Below, piece after piece: positions 1-13,700 of a stretch of DNA of 64,000 nt (its first letter is position 1; the number at the start of each line of letters is the position of its first letter). The notes under the pieces are model-generated. The model saw only the letters and a program-made list of their open reading frames with translations, did not search any database and was not told the origin of the DNA. This stretch comes from Callipepla californica brunnescens (lineage: Eukaryota; Chordata; Aves; Galliformes; Odontophoridae), in assembly GCA_023055505.1 (NCBI GenBank), contig JALIRH010000044.1:2604001-2668000 (forward strand), in the 5' to 3' direction. The translations under genes and the position numbers were made by a program.

Positions 1-124
1 ATAACTTGTACAAAGAATGAGCATTTGTTCAGTTTCTTAAGCATTATTTAAGGTGGTGTGGTGTGAAATAGAGCATAGGTAAGAACTGAAAGAAAAAAAA
101 AATTATTCTGTATCCAGGAAAGAC

Positions 125-356
125 CAAAGACAAGACAATGGCTTTAAGTTGCATCAGGGGAGGTTCATATTGGATATTAGAAAAAAATTTCTTCTCAGAA
201 AGAGTGGTGATGCACTGGCACAGGCTGTGCAGGGAGGTAGTGGGGTCACCACTTAAGAACCGTGGAGATGTGGCACTGAGGAACGTGATTAGGGGGCTGG
301 TTGGCGGTTGGGCTACATGACCTTTGTGGTCTTCTCCAACCTTAGAAATTCTACAT
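125..356 (+). mobile_element. CR1 LINE 3' end, truncated
   Basis: This is the 3' terminal part of a chicken repeat 1 (CR1) non-LTR retrotransposon. A 60-codon open stretch at 138-320 keeps the ORF2 C-terminal signature (NFFSERVV, HW, REVV). It is followed by the usual 3' tail, in which a block like GACCTTTGTGGTCTTCTCC precedes CAACCTTAGAAATTCTA. The copy is 5' truncated, as most CR1 copies are, and diverged (for example LCREVV where LPREVV is usual). The 5' border is approximate because it fades into A-rich sequence near 105. Confidence 0.85.
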
Positions 357-3030
357 TGTTACTGACAGCGTAGCATATTCTTAATAAAGCCATAAGGTAG
401 TATCAGTAATGAGTTAGGGAGAAGATATTCAGATAAACTCTTTGTTACTCTTTGTTGTCAGAGTAAACATTCCTTTGACAACCATAAGAAGCAGAATTGT
501 GTTATCTGATAGTACTTACTGACCTGATGATTAACATTAAGTTACAGCCTCCTGAAATTTCTGTCTTCCAGGTGAAATAAAGCTGATGGAAGGATACAAT
601 GAGCATTTCAGCTGTTTTTGGATCACTATTGAAATTTTTCAAATGAAAGACTATTTTCTACACAAAGAAAAATTATTTCCAAAAAGAATAAGAAATAATT
701 GTGACTGACAGTAACAAACAGAAAATGCAATCGTTGTTGTCAAGTAGATGCTACCAAGTTCAAAAACAAAACGTGGATTTGAACTGAGATTCAGGGTGTA
801 CGCAGCAGCTTATCCACTAACAAGTGTCATATCAAACTTTAATATGAAAAGTGATTGACTATAGTCAGAGGGTGAATATTTACTCACTGAATTTATGAAC
901 AGTGTCCTCCACCCACTACACAACCTCCTGACAATGTTTCTGGGCCTTAAATTAACTAATTTTGCAAACAAAACCAAATGCCAGTTATTCACACAACTCA
1001 AACTGAGTCGGGAAAGTCATTTGATTCCTCCAAGAAATTCTGAGTAATACACAACCACTGCAGCTTATACCAAACCCTAGAAGAGGAACCATTTAATTAG
1101 TTTCCAACACCTTTTATAAAAGTGCTTAAAAATCCTATGCAAAATGGAAATTGCTTAGTAACTTTCCACTCTATCATGTCAGTATTTTAGATCTAAGGTA
1201 CTCAACATGCCTGTGGAGATGTAAATTCAAATACTAAGAATTGTAATTTGGTTCTTAAGGTCCAGAAATAGTTTACAAAATTACAATAGAAAATATCTTG
1301 AAAATATTACAAAGTGACCATATACTTTACTGTTAATTAGAACTCATTTTGATGTCACTAAGAGCGTGAAGGAAACTGGTGATGATAATTCTTATCTTGA
1401 TACCTCTTTACTGGCTGTTTTCCCATTCCATGAGTCATTTCTCATGTGCAGAAAATAGACAAAATTAATTGTTAACTGTATTTTGCTTAGTTTGGACTGT
1501 AAACTGGTAGGACAATCAAGCAATATCTTGACTAATAAATAGCATTGCTGATATGCAATTTCATTTTAACCAGATGCTGTTATATATGGACAACATTAAA
1601 GAAATCTGTCTAATTCTGGAGATTTCTTCTGGCTTCAAGAGGAAGTAAAATGAAAACAACCATACTCCACTCTACTACTTGTACAATGTATCCTGAGGGA
1701 TACATTTACATTTTCTAATTGGTAAATTTTTAGCAAATCTGTTTAAATTGAAGGAATGAAGAAGAAAAGAGTCACAGTGGGGAAAAAAAAGAGAAGGGAA
1801 GAAAGCAGAATCAGCAGAAATGGAGAAAAATGGGAATGCTAGCAAAGGATATGTAACTTGCCGTTTTCTGATACCTGCCCTACATGCAGTCTCCTTGCTG
1901 CTAACTCAGCAAGACAGAAAAATCAAGACCCTTACAAACAGGAGGAAAACCATCCCTTCAGACTTGCAAATGTCTTAGGTTCTTTTTCATCTAAAATAAA
2001 TTTTTGTAATGCTGGATGTAGTTCATCTCCATTTTCTGATTTTAGTTCCCAGATTGAAGAAGCTGAAATAGAAAGCAAAAATAGCTAGAAAACCAGTCTA
2101 CAAATGACTCAGATAATAGCACTTTATCAGAATTCATAACAAGGGAACAAAGAAGAAATGTTTTGATGAAAGAGCTTGCTACAAAAGGAAAGGATTTGCA
2201 ATGCAGAACACTCGATCCCTCACAGAGTAAGAAAAGTGGGATTATAATGAGTGGTGTACAGTAAATACATTTTATACTCCAAGTGAGTTCAGCTTGCTGT
2301 TATACCCTTCTTGTTCTAGTTTTGCTTATTACTCAGAGAAAGCCATGATACTGCTTAGAACTGTGCTCACAGAGTCATATCAGAGGCCAAAACATTTTTC
2401 TGCTCTTACCTCATATATGAGAAGGTATATTTTCCTTAATGATAAAACCATGCTTTTATGATGTAAAACATGAAATAGAGGTTTGGTTTCTCCCATATCT
2501 AGATAGCATTACTCAGCAGAGCTTTCCAGTCTACACACTCTCTACATATATGCACATTTCAGATTACTTGCAAAGAAGCTTATGATGTCAGATTATCAGC
2601 GTAGAGAAAAAAAGCTGCAAACTGCAGTGACTAAAAGTCACAGATCAAATGGGAACAAAGATGAATAATGGTCTTAGGGGTGAGAAAACTTTCAAAAGGC
2701 TAAAGGAGATTGGAAAGAGAGCTCAGTTCACAGAGGCATCCAGGAAACCTCAGAGAAACTTTGTGGAACAGTTTTATTGGGTCAGGAAAGCCTCAGAAGT
2801 AGAATGGGAGTAATCTATGGGCCACGAAGCTGTAAGGAGCTTTGACTGGAGGGAAGTTTTCCCCTGGCAGACCCTCTGCATCTCTTATAGCACTTTCTTC
2901 TTCCAGTCTCTTGAGAGACAGGATCTTCTGCATCTTTCACAACCTTGCTGATACTTACAAAGATCATCTTCCTTGCTCTCCTGTCTCTGAGACCCAGCAC
3001 CCTCCTCCCCTCAGAAGATTGCCTAGGTAC
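357..3030. other. Non-coding stretch, no convincing gene
   Basis: AT-rich sequence with no recognised repeat. A minus-strand open stretch at 810-1001 contains a perfect GTGAGT donor near 885-890, but the acceptor is weak and two of three frames are blocked. Its phase does not continue cleanly from the candidate exon at 3031-3155, so it is not called. The plus-strand frame at 1858-2088 shows no family resemblance. Confidence 0.5.
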
Positions 3031-3155
3031 TGATCTGCAGATCTATAGCATTACTAATTATGTGAGAAATTCCACGGATGTTACTCTCAAGTTCAGGTGA
3101 AGTGGTAAGAATATTGAGAAGCTTGAATAAATTGTTCTCTGTACAATAATAAGCG
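3031..3155 (-). CDS. Candidate exon G, GAIN-like segment of a polycystin-1-like gene
   Basis: A minus-strand segment with a usable acceptor (pyrimidine-rich run ending AATGCAG). It is open in the frame giving ENNLFKLLNILTTSPELE followed by ISHIISNAIDLQ. From memory this resembles polycystin-1 in the region before the GPS cleavage site, where a leucine-rich helix, an acidic/Thr-rich linker and an ILN-type helix follow each other. The exon would enter in phase 2 and leave in phase 1. The donor (GTACCT) is poor, and the frame meets TAG a few bases later. The frame is also open upstream to 3307, so the true exon may be longer. It is the most 3' candidate in the window, and no partner between it and the 14.4 kb exon was found. 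It could be a chance frame or a decayed exon. Confidence 0.38.
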
Positions 3156-4027
3156 CTGCATTTACAAAGTAAGTGAAAATAATTTGTTGACAAGAGGTCT
3201 TCTGAAGCATTTTTTTCATGGTGTGTATCAGTATTATTTTCAAGAATATAATTTAAATGCTGAGAATCTGTTGTTGGGTTGGCTTTGACACACTTCCCAC
3301 TGCACACTCTATGGATGACTTACCTCTTGTCTAGAGATAATCAACACATTTTCAAATCAGAAAAGCTTTGTATATATTACCCAAGAAATGTCTAAATTAA
3401 GCTGTTAATGCCTAAGTAACTGGACTGCAGAAATGGACAGGTATCTAAATTCATCCCATTGAAGAAGAAACATGCTGACATGCTATGCCTGAAGTCTTCT
3501 TTTCTTCTTTTAGGTATATGTCATATTCTGGATTTGCTTTGTGAAACATTACATATGAAATAGATAAGGTACAGGTTCTCTGGTCATAGTTTGTTATTTA
3601 TTACCTACCTTAAAATCAAATGTCTTTAAGACTACTTAATTCAATGTGCTTGGATATTTTTGCTACTAAAATCACAGCATAAAGAGAATGAAACAAAGCA
3701 CTATCAATCTTTTTTGTCATAAAAATTGCGTGAGAAAGATTAAAATTAACCGTGGTTGAAGAATATAATGTCAGAGTGCTTTTTGAATGCATAATTTATG
3801 AGATAGACAGCTGTTTTCATTTAGACTGAAATAAAGCAGAAACAGCTTTGTGAAGAGAAAAGAAAGGGCTTTGTATTCTACAGCCTCAGTTCCTCAGCAA
3901 GATTTATGTATCTTAAAGCTGGGTTGGTATTCCACTGTCTGCCTACTACTTTTAGAGGCAAGAGTAATTAGTGGTGAGTTTAGTTATTTTTTCTTACGAG
4001 TTCTATCTTATGCTGAAGTGTAAACAG
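3156..4027. other. Non-coding stretch
   Basis: AT-rich sequence without recognised repeats. A perfect minus-strand GTAAGT donor at about 3325-3330 has no open exon upstream that joins a credible acceptor. Confidence 0.45.
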
Positions 4028-4104
4028 GATGCTGTTTGTGACAGATGCTATCCATTGTAGTATTCATGGAAATAAATAGGAGGCATTACTTTCAGAGAGA
4101 CCTA
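4028..4104 (+). mobile_element. Mariner (Galluhop-like) 3' terminal fragment
   Basis: The last ~75 bases of the mariner element found whole at 30.4, 34.8 and 42.7 kb. It shares the CATGGAAATAAATAGGAGGC block and the start of the terminal inverted repeat (GGAGGCATTACTTTC). The 5' part and left inverted repeat are missing or unrecognisable. Far too short to code for anything. Confidence 0.7.
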
Positions 4105-7100
4105 CATATTTAATACACTTTTGATTTATGAAACAGTAACATGTACATGCTACTAGGATTCAAATTAAAACATAACATAATTACAAATAGTAATTATTAG
4201 GCAAGAAGACTGAGGAAAAATACAACTTGTTTTCAGAGTCTGATCTGATTTGGGTATTATTTCTGAATCTGCATGAACTTGAGGACAGGAAGCTTAAGGA
4301 CAAAAATATTAGCCTTTATGTGTCTCCAACTCAACAAGATTGATAACACCACAGTTATGCTCTCTCTGGCTTGCAGAAGACCAAATACTATACATGCCTG
4401 AATTCACAGTCTATTGAAGGATTACTGTGCAAGTATCACTAGGTGCTTCTTCTGTTCTTTACTGCCCAATGATCTGTTGCTGTTTGCACTTGGAAACAAG
4501 ACATGGGCCTATGTGGACTCTTGGTTTGACCAATATTGACATTCTTACAACACTTTTCTACTTGTGAAGATTGAGAAACAAAGCCTGAGTGTAGTGAAAA
4601 CTGTACATCAGTCCTACGAGCCATTCAGATGATCACACACCTTTGATAATCCATTGGATTTCTACCATCACGGCTGGTCTCATCATTGGAAAGGACTTTG
4701 TTTTGTAGCCAGGCTATCACTCATCTCTCTCTTTTTGTTGAAATCACAGAAGAAAAAATACAAGCAAGAAATTGTGTCTACTATGGCTTGAGAATCAGCT
4801 CACAGTAAGAAACTTTTTAGTGGAAGAAGACGAAAGAGTACTTAGGCCATGATGTGCAAGTGGCAGGCAGGATGCAGACACCAGGGCAAAGACTTCTCCA
4901 GAATCTCACATCTCTTGCTGGATCATAGCCAAACACAAGCAGAATCACAGTCCTGGAAAAAGCTCAGTAATGAGCTCAAAAAGCCTCTGCAGCCCAAAGA
5001 TATACCTTGCAAATTCTGTTTCCATAGGGTGGTCTGGCAAAGATCAGCACCTGCCTAGTTTTAAGTCTGGTCTGTGCAAGCTAACTGGATTTAAAAAAAA
5101 GAGTCTGAGGATCAGATGATAGAAAGCAGTGAGTCATTTGAGAGGCAAAGGAGGAAATCTAAACAGAAAACAGGAGAAATGCAAACTGAGGGAGTTAGAG
5201 TAGCTTATTAGTGATGCTGAATGCAACCACAAAACCAAGCAGGGAAATACATGACTTCTGGCACATCATAAACTGCTACTGCATTGATGTAGAAAATAAA
5301 AGAGTTCAGAACGCAGTAACGCACATAAGGAATTTATAAGTTTTAAACTCTAGAATCTAGTAAAATGATCTTACATGATGTTTGCCTAGTAATATTTGAG
5401 ACTACTGAAGAACTTTCAGACTTTTTTTTTTAATTATTCAGTAGAAAAAGTAATTGTAGAACTTAATATCAAACAGGTATAAAATTCAAGGACTTCATCT
5501 AAATTGCATTTTTACTGTTTATTAAGTAGCCAATTCAGCCTAATGAAGTATCCTCTCTGTGACTAATGGTCTGTGTGTTGCCATGACAGTGAATCAAATA
5601 TCACTGCACCAATATTACAAGAGAATCCTCATAGTCAGGAATAAACAAAAACCTAAAAACAACATCACTGTTCTCAGTGCCTGATTGTATAACTCAAGTG
5701 ACCTAGTTCTGTAAGCTTTCAGAATGCAGAAGATTCACTTAAAGAGAATCAGTACCTGCCAAAGGCATTACAATCTGATATTTTTATCCAGAAATTGGAT
5801 TGTATTTTTTCTCGCCAAAACTTGGTCAGCCTTAGTGTCTCCTTTCTCCACCCATAAACCAGCAGTTTATGGGAGCGAAACGTAACCACTACTTGGGCTC
5901 TACTCAATTAAAATGAGTGTGAGAACTGACTGACTTCTTTTCAGTCCAGATTTCATAAAAAACACATTACCAACTTGGAACAGACCAATTTATTGCACCA
6001 GAATTTTTTTGCTCAAGCTTGTCAACTACTCTAAATTACAATCTCATTTGCTCCAGTTAAATAACTGGAATTTGAAATAAAATGTTATGGATACTATGTA
6101 ATAAAACTAATAGGAATATCTCAGGACAGAATATGATCAAGATATCTGCTGATAAACTGGCCAGCAATGAAATGATACTGCAAAGTAAAAATGGAAAATT
6201 TTGAGTGTATTAAAATTTCTTCCCCCCAGGGAGTGACTGGGCCAGAGGAAATTTTGAAGGTTCTCTCAAGCATGATACAATAATATTCAAAGCCAAGTAC
6301 ACAGATCTTTAAATTTTCCATCTGCTCTAAGCAGCACATGTTACTGCCTTCCATTCATGGAAGAATTCTTAAAATGGTGTAAAACAGGTATCTAAGAGTG
6401 TGACTTGAAAACAAAGTGGGAGAGAGTTAAGTCCAGTGTCCACAGGAAATAGCTTGATACCTCATTTTCACTTGGCACTATTCAGCATGTCTTCCTGGGA
6501 GCACAGAGGAGGTCTGACCCACCCAGGCACAGTATGACAAATAATCTAGGTATCTGAAAACCCTCTGCTAAAGAACTTGGCAATGATACAGAGCACTTCT
6601 CGAATCCAAGTATTTTGTAGAGTTCAATGAGAGAAAACACTGCAGAACACCCATGACACAGGTAGTGTCTCCCCCATTGCTAACTGCCAGGAATCACCGC
6701 TCTTTCTACTAACACTAACATTTGTTTGATAGTGACATTAACCTCAGAGAAGAATAACATTAACAGAGAGGACTATATTTTGGCAAACACACTCCCCACA
6801 GGAAACCATGGTGCTCAGTCTTGCACAGAAATAAGAGTACATCCAGGCGACCACTCACTCCTTCAAGCTTCCCTTCTCAGAAGCCCATCTAATACTGCTG
6901 GAATCACTGCACTGCAAAATACATAGAGTATCATGACCTCCTTGATTATTTTGCAGGGTACAGTGTGAGCTAAGGCATAATCCAGTAGTAGGTGCAGGGT
7001 AGATCCCCTCCTGCCCCATTCCCACACACAGTGCTCCCAGCACAGCATAGTGGGTCTGAGATAGCTCCTGGAGCCACCACTGCAAGCTTACAACTGCCAG

Positions 7101-9930
7101 GAAACTGCAGCCAGAGCATGGCCAAACTGCTTTACAGTGTGCATTTGTGCCACATGGGATTGGTAAAGGAGGGAAAGAGAATGAGACACAGGGAGACACT
7201 CACAGAAGCTATTGCATAACATGAAATCTTGTTTTCTGCAGTTAATGTTAAGATGGAGTGGTGTAATTTGATGTTTGTGTCTACTCCCCCAACACTACTA
7301 AAAAAATAAAATTTGTCATACTTAATAGTGACATAGACGTGAACTTTAACTCTGAAGCTCATAACTGTGCGTTTACACCAAGAAACTTTAAATGACTTTT
7401 AGCTACATAATGGTTATATATTGCACAACTACACATTGATCCCACACGAAATCATACCATGAGCTCAATAGGCTTTCTGATAAAGTAGAAGTGTTCTCAT
7501 CCATCAAACCAAAACACCAGTGATGCCTGTGTTATAGGGAGATAAAAGTACTGAGTGTTTATTATAGACTGTAAATGTTTTTGCCTAACATAATTGAATT
7601 GGGAGTAAATGCAATACTTTTTCAGAGCCAACAAAATTAATCTGCATAAGTTTTCATCATTAGGACTGTATTCATCAATACAAATAAAATTGTTTTAGTA
7701 AATCGGTGAAGTAAAGACACTGGCAAAAAAAATGTGCATGCACATAATTTCAATTTCAACTAACTTCAATTTAGATTCCATTTAAAGGTTTTACTAAATG
7801 TATTCTAATTCTAAAAGACAGTTTCTGCAAACTGACAGCATCAGCAAGTATTAATCAGCAGATAAAAAGCTTTATTTTCTCAGTTAGCGATTAAAATATC
7901 AGAGGTAAACATTTAATCTTTTGACAAGGAATTATCAACAAGCTTAACACAAAAACAAGAAATTTCTTGGCAAGCCTCCAAACAAAAATCATGCTTTGAA
8001 TTCTGCATTTTGAGCAGCAGCAAAGGTAACTTGCACAGGGTCAGTATACACTGTGGAGTGTCAAGGGCTTAGCAGTGTATTCATTCTGGAGAATGAAAGG
8101 ATGAAGACAGGAAAGAGACTTCACCACCTCTGGATATACCACAGTTTGGTGAAAACAAATGGAATCAAATCAAGTAAAGATTTTATCAAGCTCATGGAAA
8201 AAAAAATGCATAGAGAAAAGAAAACAAAAGCACTGAAATTGATGGCTTAGATTTTCTTATAGCTGCTAAAGAATTGTTTTTAGTTGAAAATTTTTAAATC
8301 AAAATTTTTAGTTCCCCCCACAGGTTTTACATCGCTGTTCCCCAGGCACTGAACATGACCATAGCAAAGCTCCACGATGAGTGCTGTAATGGCCACTTAT
8401 GGCTCTCCTAACACTCATGCTTTCCAAACTAAGAGTAGGGCTGTTCTCTGTGTAGTGGATGAAAAGTTCAGGGCCACTGTGAGACCATAAATGTCCCCAG
8501 ACCTTGAAGGCGGTTACAAACCTTGCTGTATTCAAGGGATCCAGTGCATGTCCAAGCCCCTTGGCTTCACCTAGGCAGCACTGGATGAGCAGTGCCAGGT
8601 ACTCACCTAAGCAGCCATACACAGGGACTTACCCTATTTCTCTGCCTACAGCAGCCCAAACCCAGCCCAGGTAACAAAAAGACTGTTCAGAAGAGGATAG
8701 GCACCTGGATATGCTAATAATCACCATCGAGTCAATCTCTGAGTGCAGTCTGGGTGGTGTGTCATTGCCGTTACACCTCTCCATCTGGAAGGGTACTGAG
8801 CAGTGAACAGAGGACTGCTATTATTGCAGGCGCCTTCCCTGCTCAGTAAACAGATGTTCAGTTCTTAATGTTGTAAAACTGGAAACACTTATGCTGCATA
8901 GAAGGAAGAGGAAACACTTACAGGCAAATATTTTAACAGCTTATCACTATCTCTTTGGAGTTTGCAAACATGGCTAGCCAGTATATCTAGCAACTTGGAT
9001 TATCTTCCAAGAACACATTCAAACAGACTCATTAAGGTGGTTAGATAAAAATATATAACCAAGAATGAACAGAAGTAAAGCAGATCATGAATTTGTAAAA
9101 AGTATCCCAATACCCACACCAGCACTGTCAACTCATCCCCTGAGATAAAAGGGAGAGTGGGAGAAGAGCTCAAAGGGAAATAACCATCCCAGCTGTGATG
9201 GTCATTCTGTTCTTAATGCATGTGGATAAATACATATCAGCTGTGTCAAATTTTGGGTGTGGGAAAAGAAACCTTTTTTTAAATTTGTGCAACAGGTCTT
9301 GCAAAAAGTACATGTTTCATTTTCTTATAAACTGACATACTCTTTTCCCAGTTTAATTAATGGGATTTATGCCACTGAAATTAGAACACGAGAATTTGGA
9401 CCAACAGACCAGGGATCTGAGAACTCGTAATACAGAAGAATTCATACAAAGTACTAGACATTTTATTGAATAGATGTGCATGTGGTGACCTACTGGGAAA
9501 GTGTCATTCCATAACAACTACTGAAAAGGAACTGTGAAAATAGGGTAAACATTTTCAGGATACTTCTATGCTGCAGCTTCAAAAAATTTTACTGAATTGA
9601 TTTATGCAAAATAGTCAATTTGTGCTTCCATTTACTAAGTCTGGGAAGCATTATAGTCTTAATTTTGCAGTAAGCCAATGTGTTTAGAGAAATGTCAATG
9701 ACACAGAGGACAGAATTTTTCTCTTCAGCTTTGCCAGAACTACTTTTATCTTTACAGAGAGGAAAGGAAATATTTATGTTAATGAATCTCTGCCTGGGAT
9801 CTTTATCTTCGTGTAGTGGTTCTCACCAAAGCAAAGAAGCAAAGCCCCAGACTAAGTCAGCCACACTTTTACATACTATGCATAAGTACTAATGCACAAT
9901 CGTATTTCTTAGTCATATAAAAAAAAGACG

Positions 9931-10036
9931 AAAACTCCTTGTATTTCTTATCGTATCATTATCGTATAATATTGTATTTCTTAAAAACTCCTTGTATTTC
10001 TTATAGTAATATTATCGTATAATATTGTATTTCTTA
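9931..10036. repeat. Tandem duplication, two 53-bp units
   Basis: Two adjacent copies of a 53-bp unit, 9931-9983 and 9984-10036. Each starts AAAACTCCTTGTATTTCTTA and ends ATCGTATAATATTGTATTTC plus TTA. They differ only in a short central block (TCGTATCATT against TAGTAATATT). A further partial CGTATTTCTTA lies just upstream at 9901. This looks like local slippage or unequal exchange in AT-rich DNA. Confidence 0.9.
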
Positions 10037-10683
10037 TTAATACTACACATAACTGCAAGACAAGATACTGCTCAATTATCTTACCATGCTCTACTAGGTA
10101 ATTGTGTTAAATTAATTTGTTAAAACATATTTAACTACCTTTATTTTCATGATCCAGTTCTGCAATTCTTGCTTAAAGGGAATACCAGAAGGTTTTTGAA
10201 ATTATTATTATGCACTCATGGCTACTTTTTAAAATGAAGATAAAAAAAAAAAATTCAGTACAGGTTTGGATGCTGCATCCTAGACCAAAACTTATTCGAT
10301 TAGTAATTTAGTAGTGTTATATCAATCTGAGTTTACTGGTGACCCACAGGAATCCATTAAACAGCACAGAATTGCCACATGATCTACCACAGCTGCAGCT
10401 CTCGTCAAAAGAATACAAATACCCTTGGGTCAGTACTTCACTAGATCTCAACACATTCTTTACAAAGAGCTCTACAGATGGAAACACTGGGTTTTCAGAT
10501 TCTCAGGTATTGCTACCTCTGTGAGACAAGGCTAGCACAGGTCCACAGGCACAGAGAGCACAGTGCTGGTATTATCAGCATACTGTACAAGCAGGATCTT
10601 GGGAGAAGAGCTCAAGACACTGCTAGAAGTGGTCTCCAGTTACTTGTTAATATGTGGTCTCAGTGGTCTGTTATCCCCAGTGT

Positions 10684-10709
10684 TAAATAAATAAATAGAT
10701 AAATAAATC
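10684..10709. repeat. (TAAA)n microsatellite
   Basis: Short TAAA repeat with one interruption (TAGA). It follows a region of no recognised function. Confidence 0.85.
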
Positions 10710-13700
10710 AGAAGACAAACACCTGATCCAGAGCAACAGAAAAAAGAAAGTAGGGTTTGTTCTATGCTTTCACAATCATTCTATGCTTTCACAACACATG
10801 TTTCTTTTGTGTTCTTCGTTCCTTTGTCACTTATGTGTAAACACGCAAGCTGGACAACAAGCAGGACCTATGTAGAGTAATTCAAAAAAGAATATCACTA
10901 GTGGACATTCTTTTCTCTCTTTACAGGAAAATTACTGTTGAAGAGAGATTGATATACTGAAAAACTGTGGAAGATTCAATCCACTCATCCACTTATTTTT
11001 ACAAGGATACTGTATTTAACGTTTTTTTTTAACAGCTATTTTATGCTAAGGGAGTCTAAGTTCTTCTAGAAGCAGAAGTGTGATTAGAAATAGTTTTGTA
11101 ATTTAGAGATTAAAAAATACTTTTATAAATATTTTTTCAAATTTCAGCTCTTTTGTAGATGTGGAGGACAGCCTTGCAGATGTGTAGTCTCTGAAAGAGC
11201 TCTTAACATATGGATAAATTAAAAGTCTAAAACATTTTGAAGCTTTTCAGAAACCAAAACCATAGACTCCTTCCAGCACTTAGCAAGAGTTGAGGAAGAA
11301 CTGAAATTTCAAGACATAACACAGAATCCACACAACTGAAACAATATGCTAATTTAAGCTTTGATCTCCAGAACAAGCTACACTATTTTGTTGATAAACA
11401 GGACAAGAAAAATCCCCATCATAATATCTGGGTATTCAAATCTAATCAACCAACATCAGATGGTTTGTATTGGTACTTAGTAGTACACCGTGACTTCTTT
11501 TATAACAAAGATATAAGAGAAAGGCAGATGTGATTAGATAAAATGCCTTTAATCTGATCAACCCAAAAGCCTTGAGTTCACAGACTACTTCAATGCCTGT
11601 AGATGCTTCCATACAATCTTTAAGAAAATGTGTTGGGAAAAAAAAAAAAAAAGGGTTAAGAAGCAAAAATATGGCCCAGGCTTCTAGGACATCACAAGTC
11701 AGAATTGCCTATCCTGTCCTTCCAAATTGGATTTGAAGGTCTGCTACTATGAGAGAATAGCAGAGAATGTGGAAATCTCAACATCATGCTTAAAAACATG
11801 AAAATCGTAATATCATGACCCCACACAAGAAGGCCTGAGGTCATTCACAATGCTTCTAAATTGTTGGCCAGCCATTTCCATGTGGCAGGAAAGAAGGTAG
11901 AAAAAACCAAAACTCTAAAAGCCCTGTGGTTAGGTAACCATGACATGGGGGCAGATTACAAATAGCAAACACCTCAAGCCATAAACAGAAATGAGTTGCT
12001 GTACAATTCAACATGTGAAATATGTTGTACATTTCTGTAGAAAAGTAATTGAATATGAAAAAGGAGAAAGCAGATAACGCCATTGACAGAATTTCCACTC
12101 CCCTCCCGTGGATCAAAGGTGAAGTATGTGATGTTAATCTTTCTTTACTTGTGCTTTGCAAGGCTTCAGTAGAAGTATCTTCTTGTGTTTCAAGCACTGA
12201 GAAAGATTTGAACCAGAGACAGAAGGGCAACAGTGACCAGAGTTGCTAACCCCATGATCTAGGAGACACATTTGCACGAGCAGCATCTGTTGAATCAGTT
12301 AAGACAAGACTTAATGCCTTGCTGTAGCTAGGCACAGATAGAAACTACTTTGGAGCCTGACTAAGATCTGCCTGTACAAACACCTGTCAGAGGTGATACA
12401 AGCACCTGTATCAGAATCTACACTGGAATTGGTACGCAGTAACTGCAAGACTATCTAGAGCATTAAAAACAATTATTCAGGTCAATTTATTCACAGGATT
12501 TCTCAAATATGCTTTTATTTAAGTCAGATAAGCAGGGAGATGGAACTGCGCAGCTCTGTTCTGCTGATGGTGGACGTTATTACTATATGTAGTAGTTCTG
12601 CAGATATGAGCATCAGACTGCTATAAACATGGCTTGCTCCTAGCAGCTTCATACCAGACACTGGGGTATGTAAACTACAAAACAACCATTCACTCAGATT
12701 TAGCTTTACCAACACTGCAGTTCTGACAGCAGCAAGACAGGCAGCAAGGTAGAGTTTTGACTGATTAGCCCTGGATCAGTAGCATTGCTACATTCAGTTA
12801 AAGTACTACCCCCAGCTTCTTGTTGTGATGCCACTCAGCCAGCAAATTGTGTTAAAGCAAGACGCACTCACAATCATACCATTGCTCAAATAGAGTATTA
12901 TTAAAACTCATGTGAACAGCTATGAATCAGATACTGTGGTTACTGAGCAAAGTGGCTGATAGCCTCCCAGCAAAAGGTAAGACTGAAACATTATTGCAGT
13001 TATAGAAGCTAAAGCTGGAAGTTCTTGTGTTTTTACGTGAGCCCCAGGGATGTTTGTTTTCTGCTTCTGAAAATTTACTTGCTCCTCCCTTTTTGTAAGA
13101 CAGCCATAGGTGGTAGATAGAAGGAGCAGTGGCACAGATGCACTATCATACCTGTATTGCTCTCCATAAAAAGAAACATCTCTGAAGTATGGCATCATCA
13201 TTAAGAGCTGCTGGCTTCTACTCAGAAACATGACCTCTGCTGCTCTCCTTCAGCTATATATAGATATTATAAGCATTACCATACCATAAAGTTGATCTGA
13301 ACTCTGTTTTTTAAACTGCTGAGGCAATCTCTTCTCTATTCTACAATCCAAAAGTGAGAAGTTCTCATTAAAGTCCATCTAAAATCTTTATGTAGAAAAT
13401 ATTTAAAACACATGATCTAGAGAAGCAGAACTGCACACATTTGCAGAACTGAGCCCAGTCCTCAGACTTCTCAGATTCTGTTCCCATGTGAGCTATCCTT
13501 CCCAACACTGCTGGACTGCTGGCTGACATCAGCTAATAAAACAGAGGTGGGTAACACCAGAATAATCAGCCAACCAGGAGTAAAAGGCAATCAATCCCTG
13601 GATTATTATTATACATCCATTCTAATTAAGTGCTAAAACCCTTCCTAAGGAGACTGTCTGTTAACGTGATGTTTTATGCAAACTTAAACTCATACACCTA

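Noticed and set aside
3320..3335. Perfect GTAAGT donor on the minus strand.
   Set aside because: All upstream frames are blocked before any plausible acceptor.
5851..5873. 9-bp hairpin CCCATAAAC / GTTTATGGG.
   Set aside because: Short; expected many times by chance in 64 kb.
6855..7199. 114-codon minus frame.
   Set aside because: It overlaps other frames on both strands, has odd composition and no splice support; judged chance.
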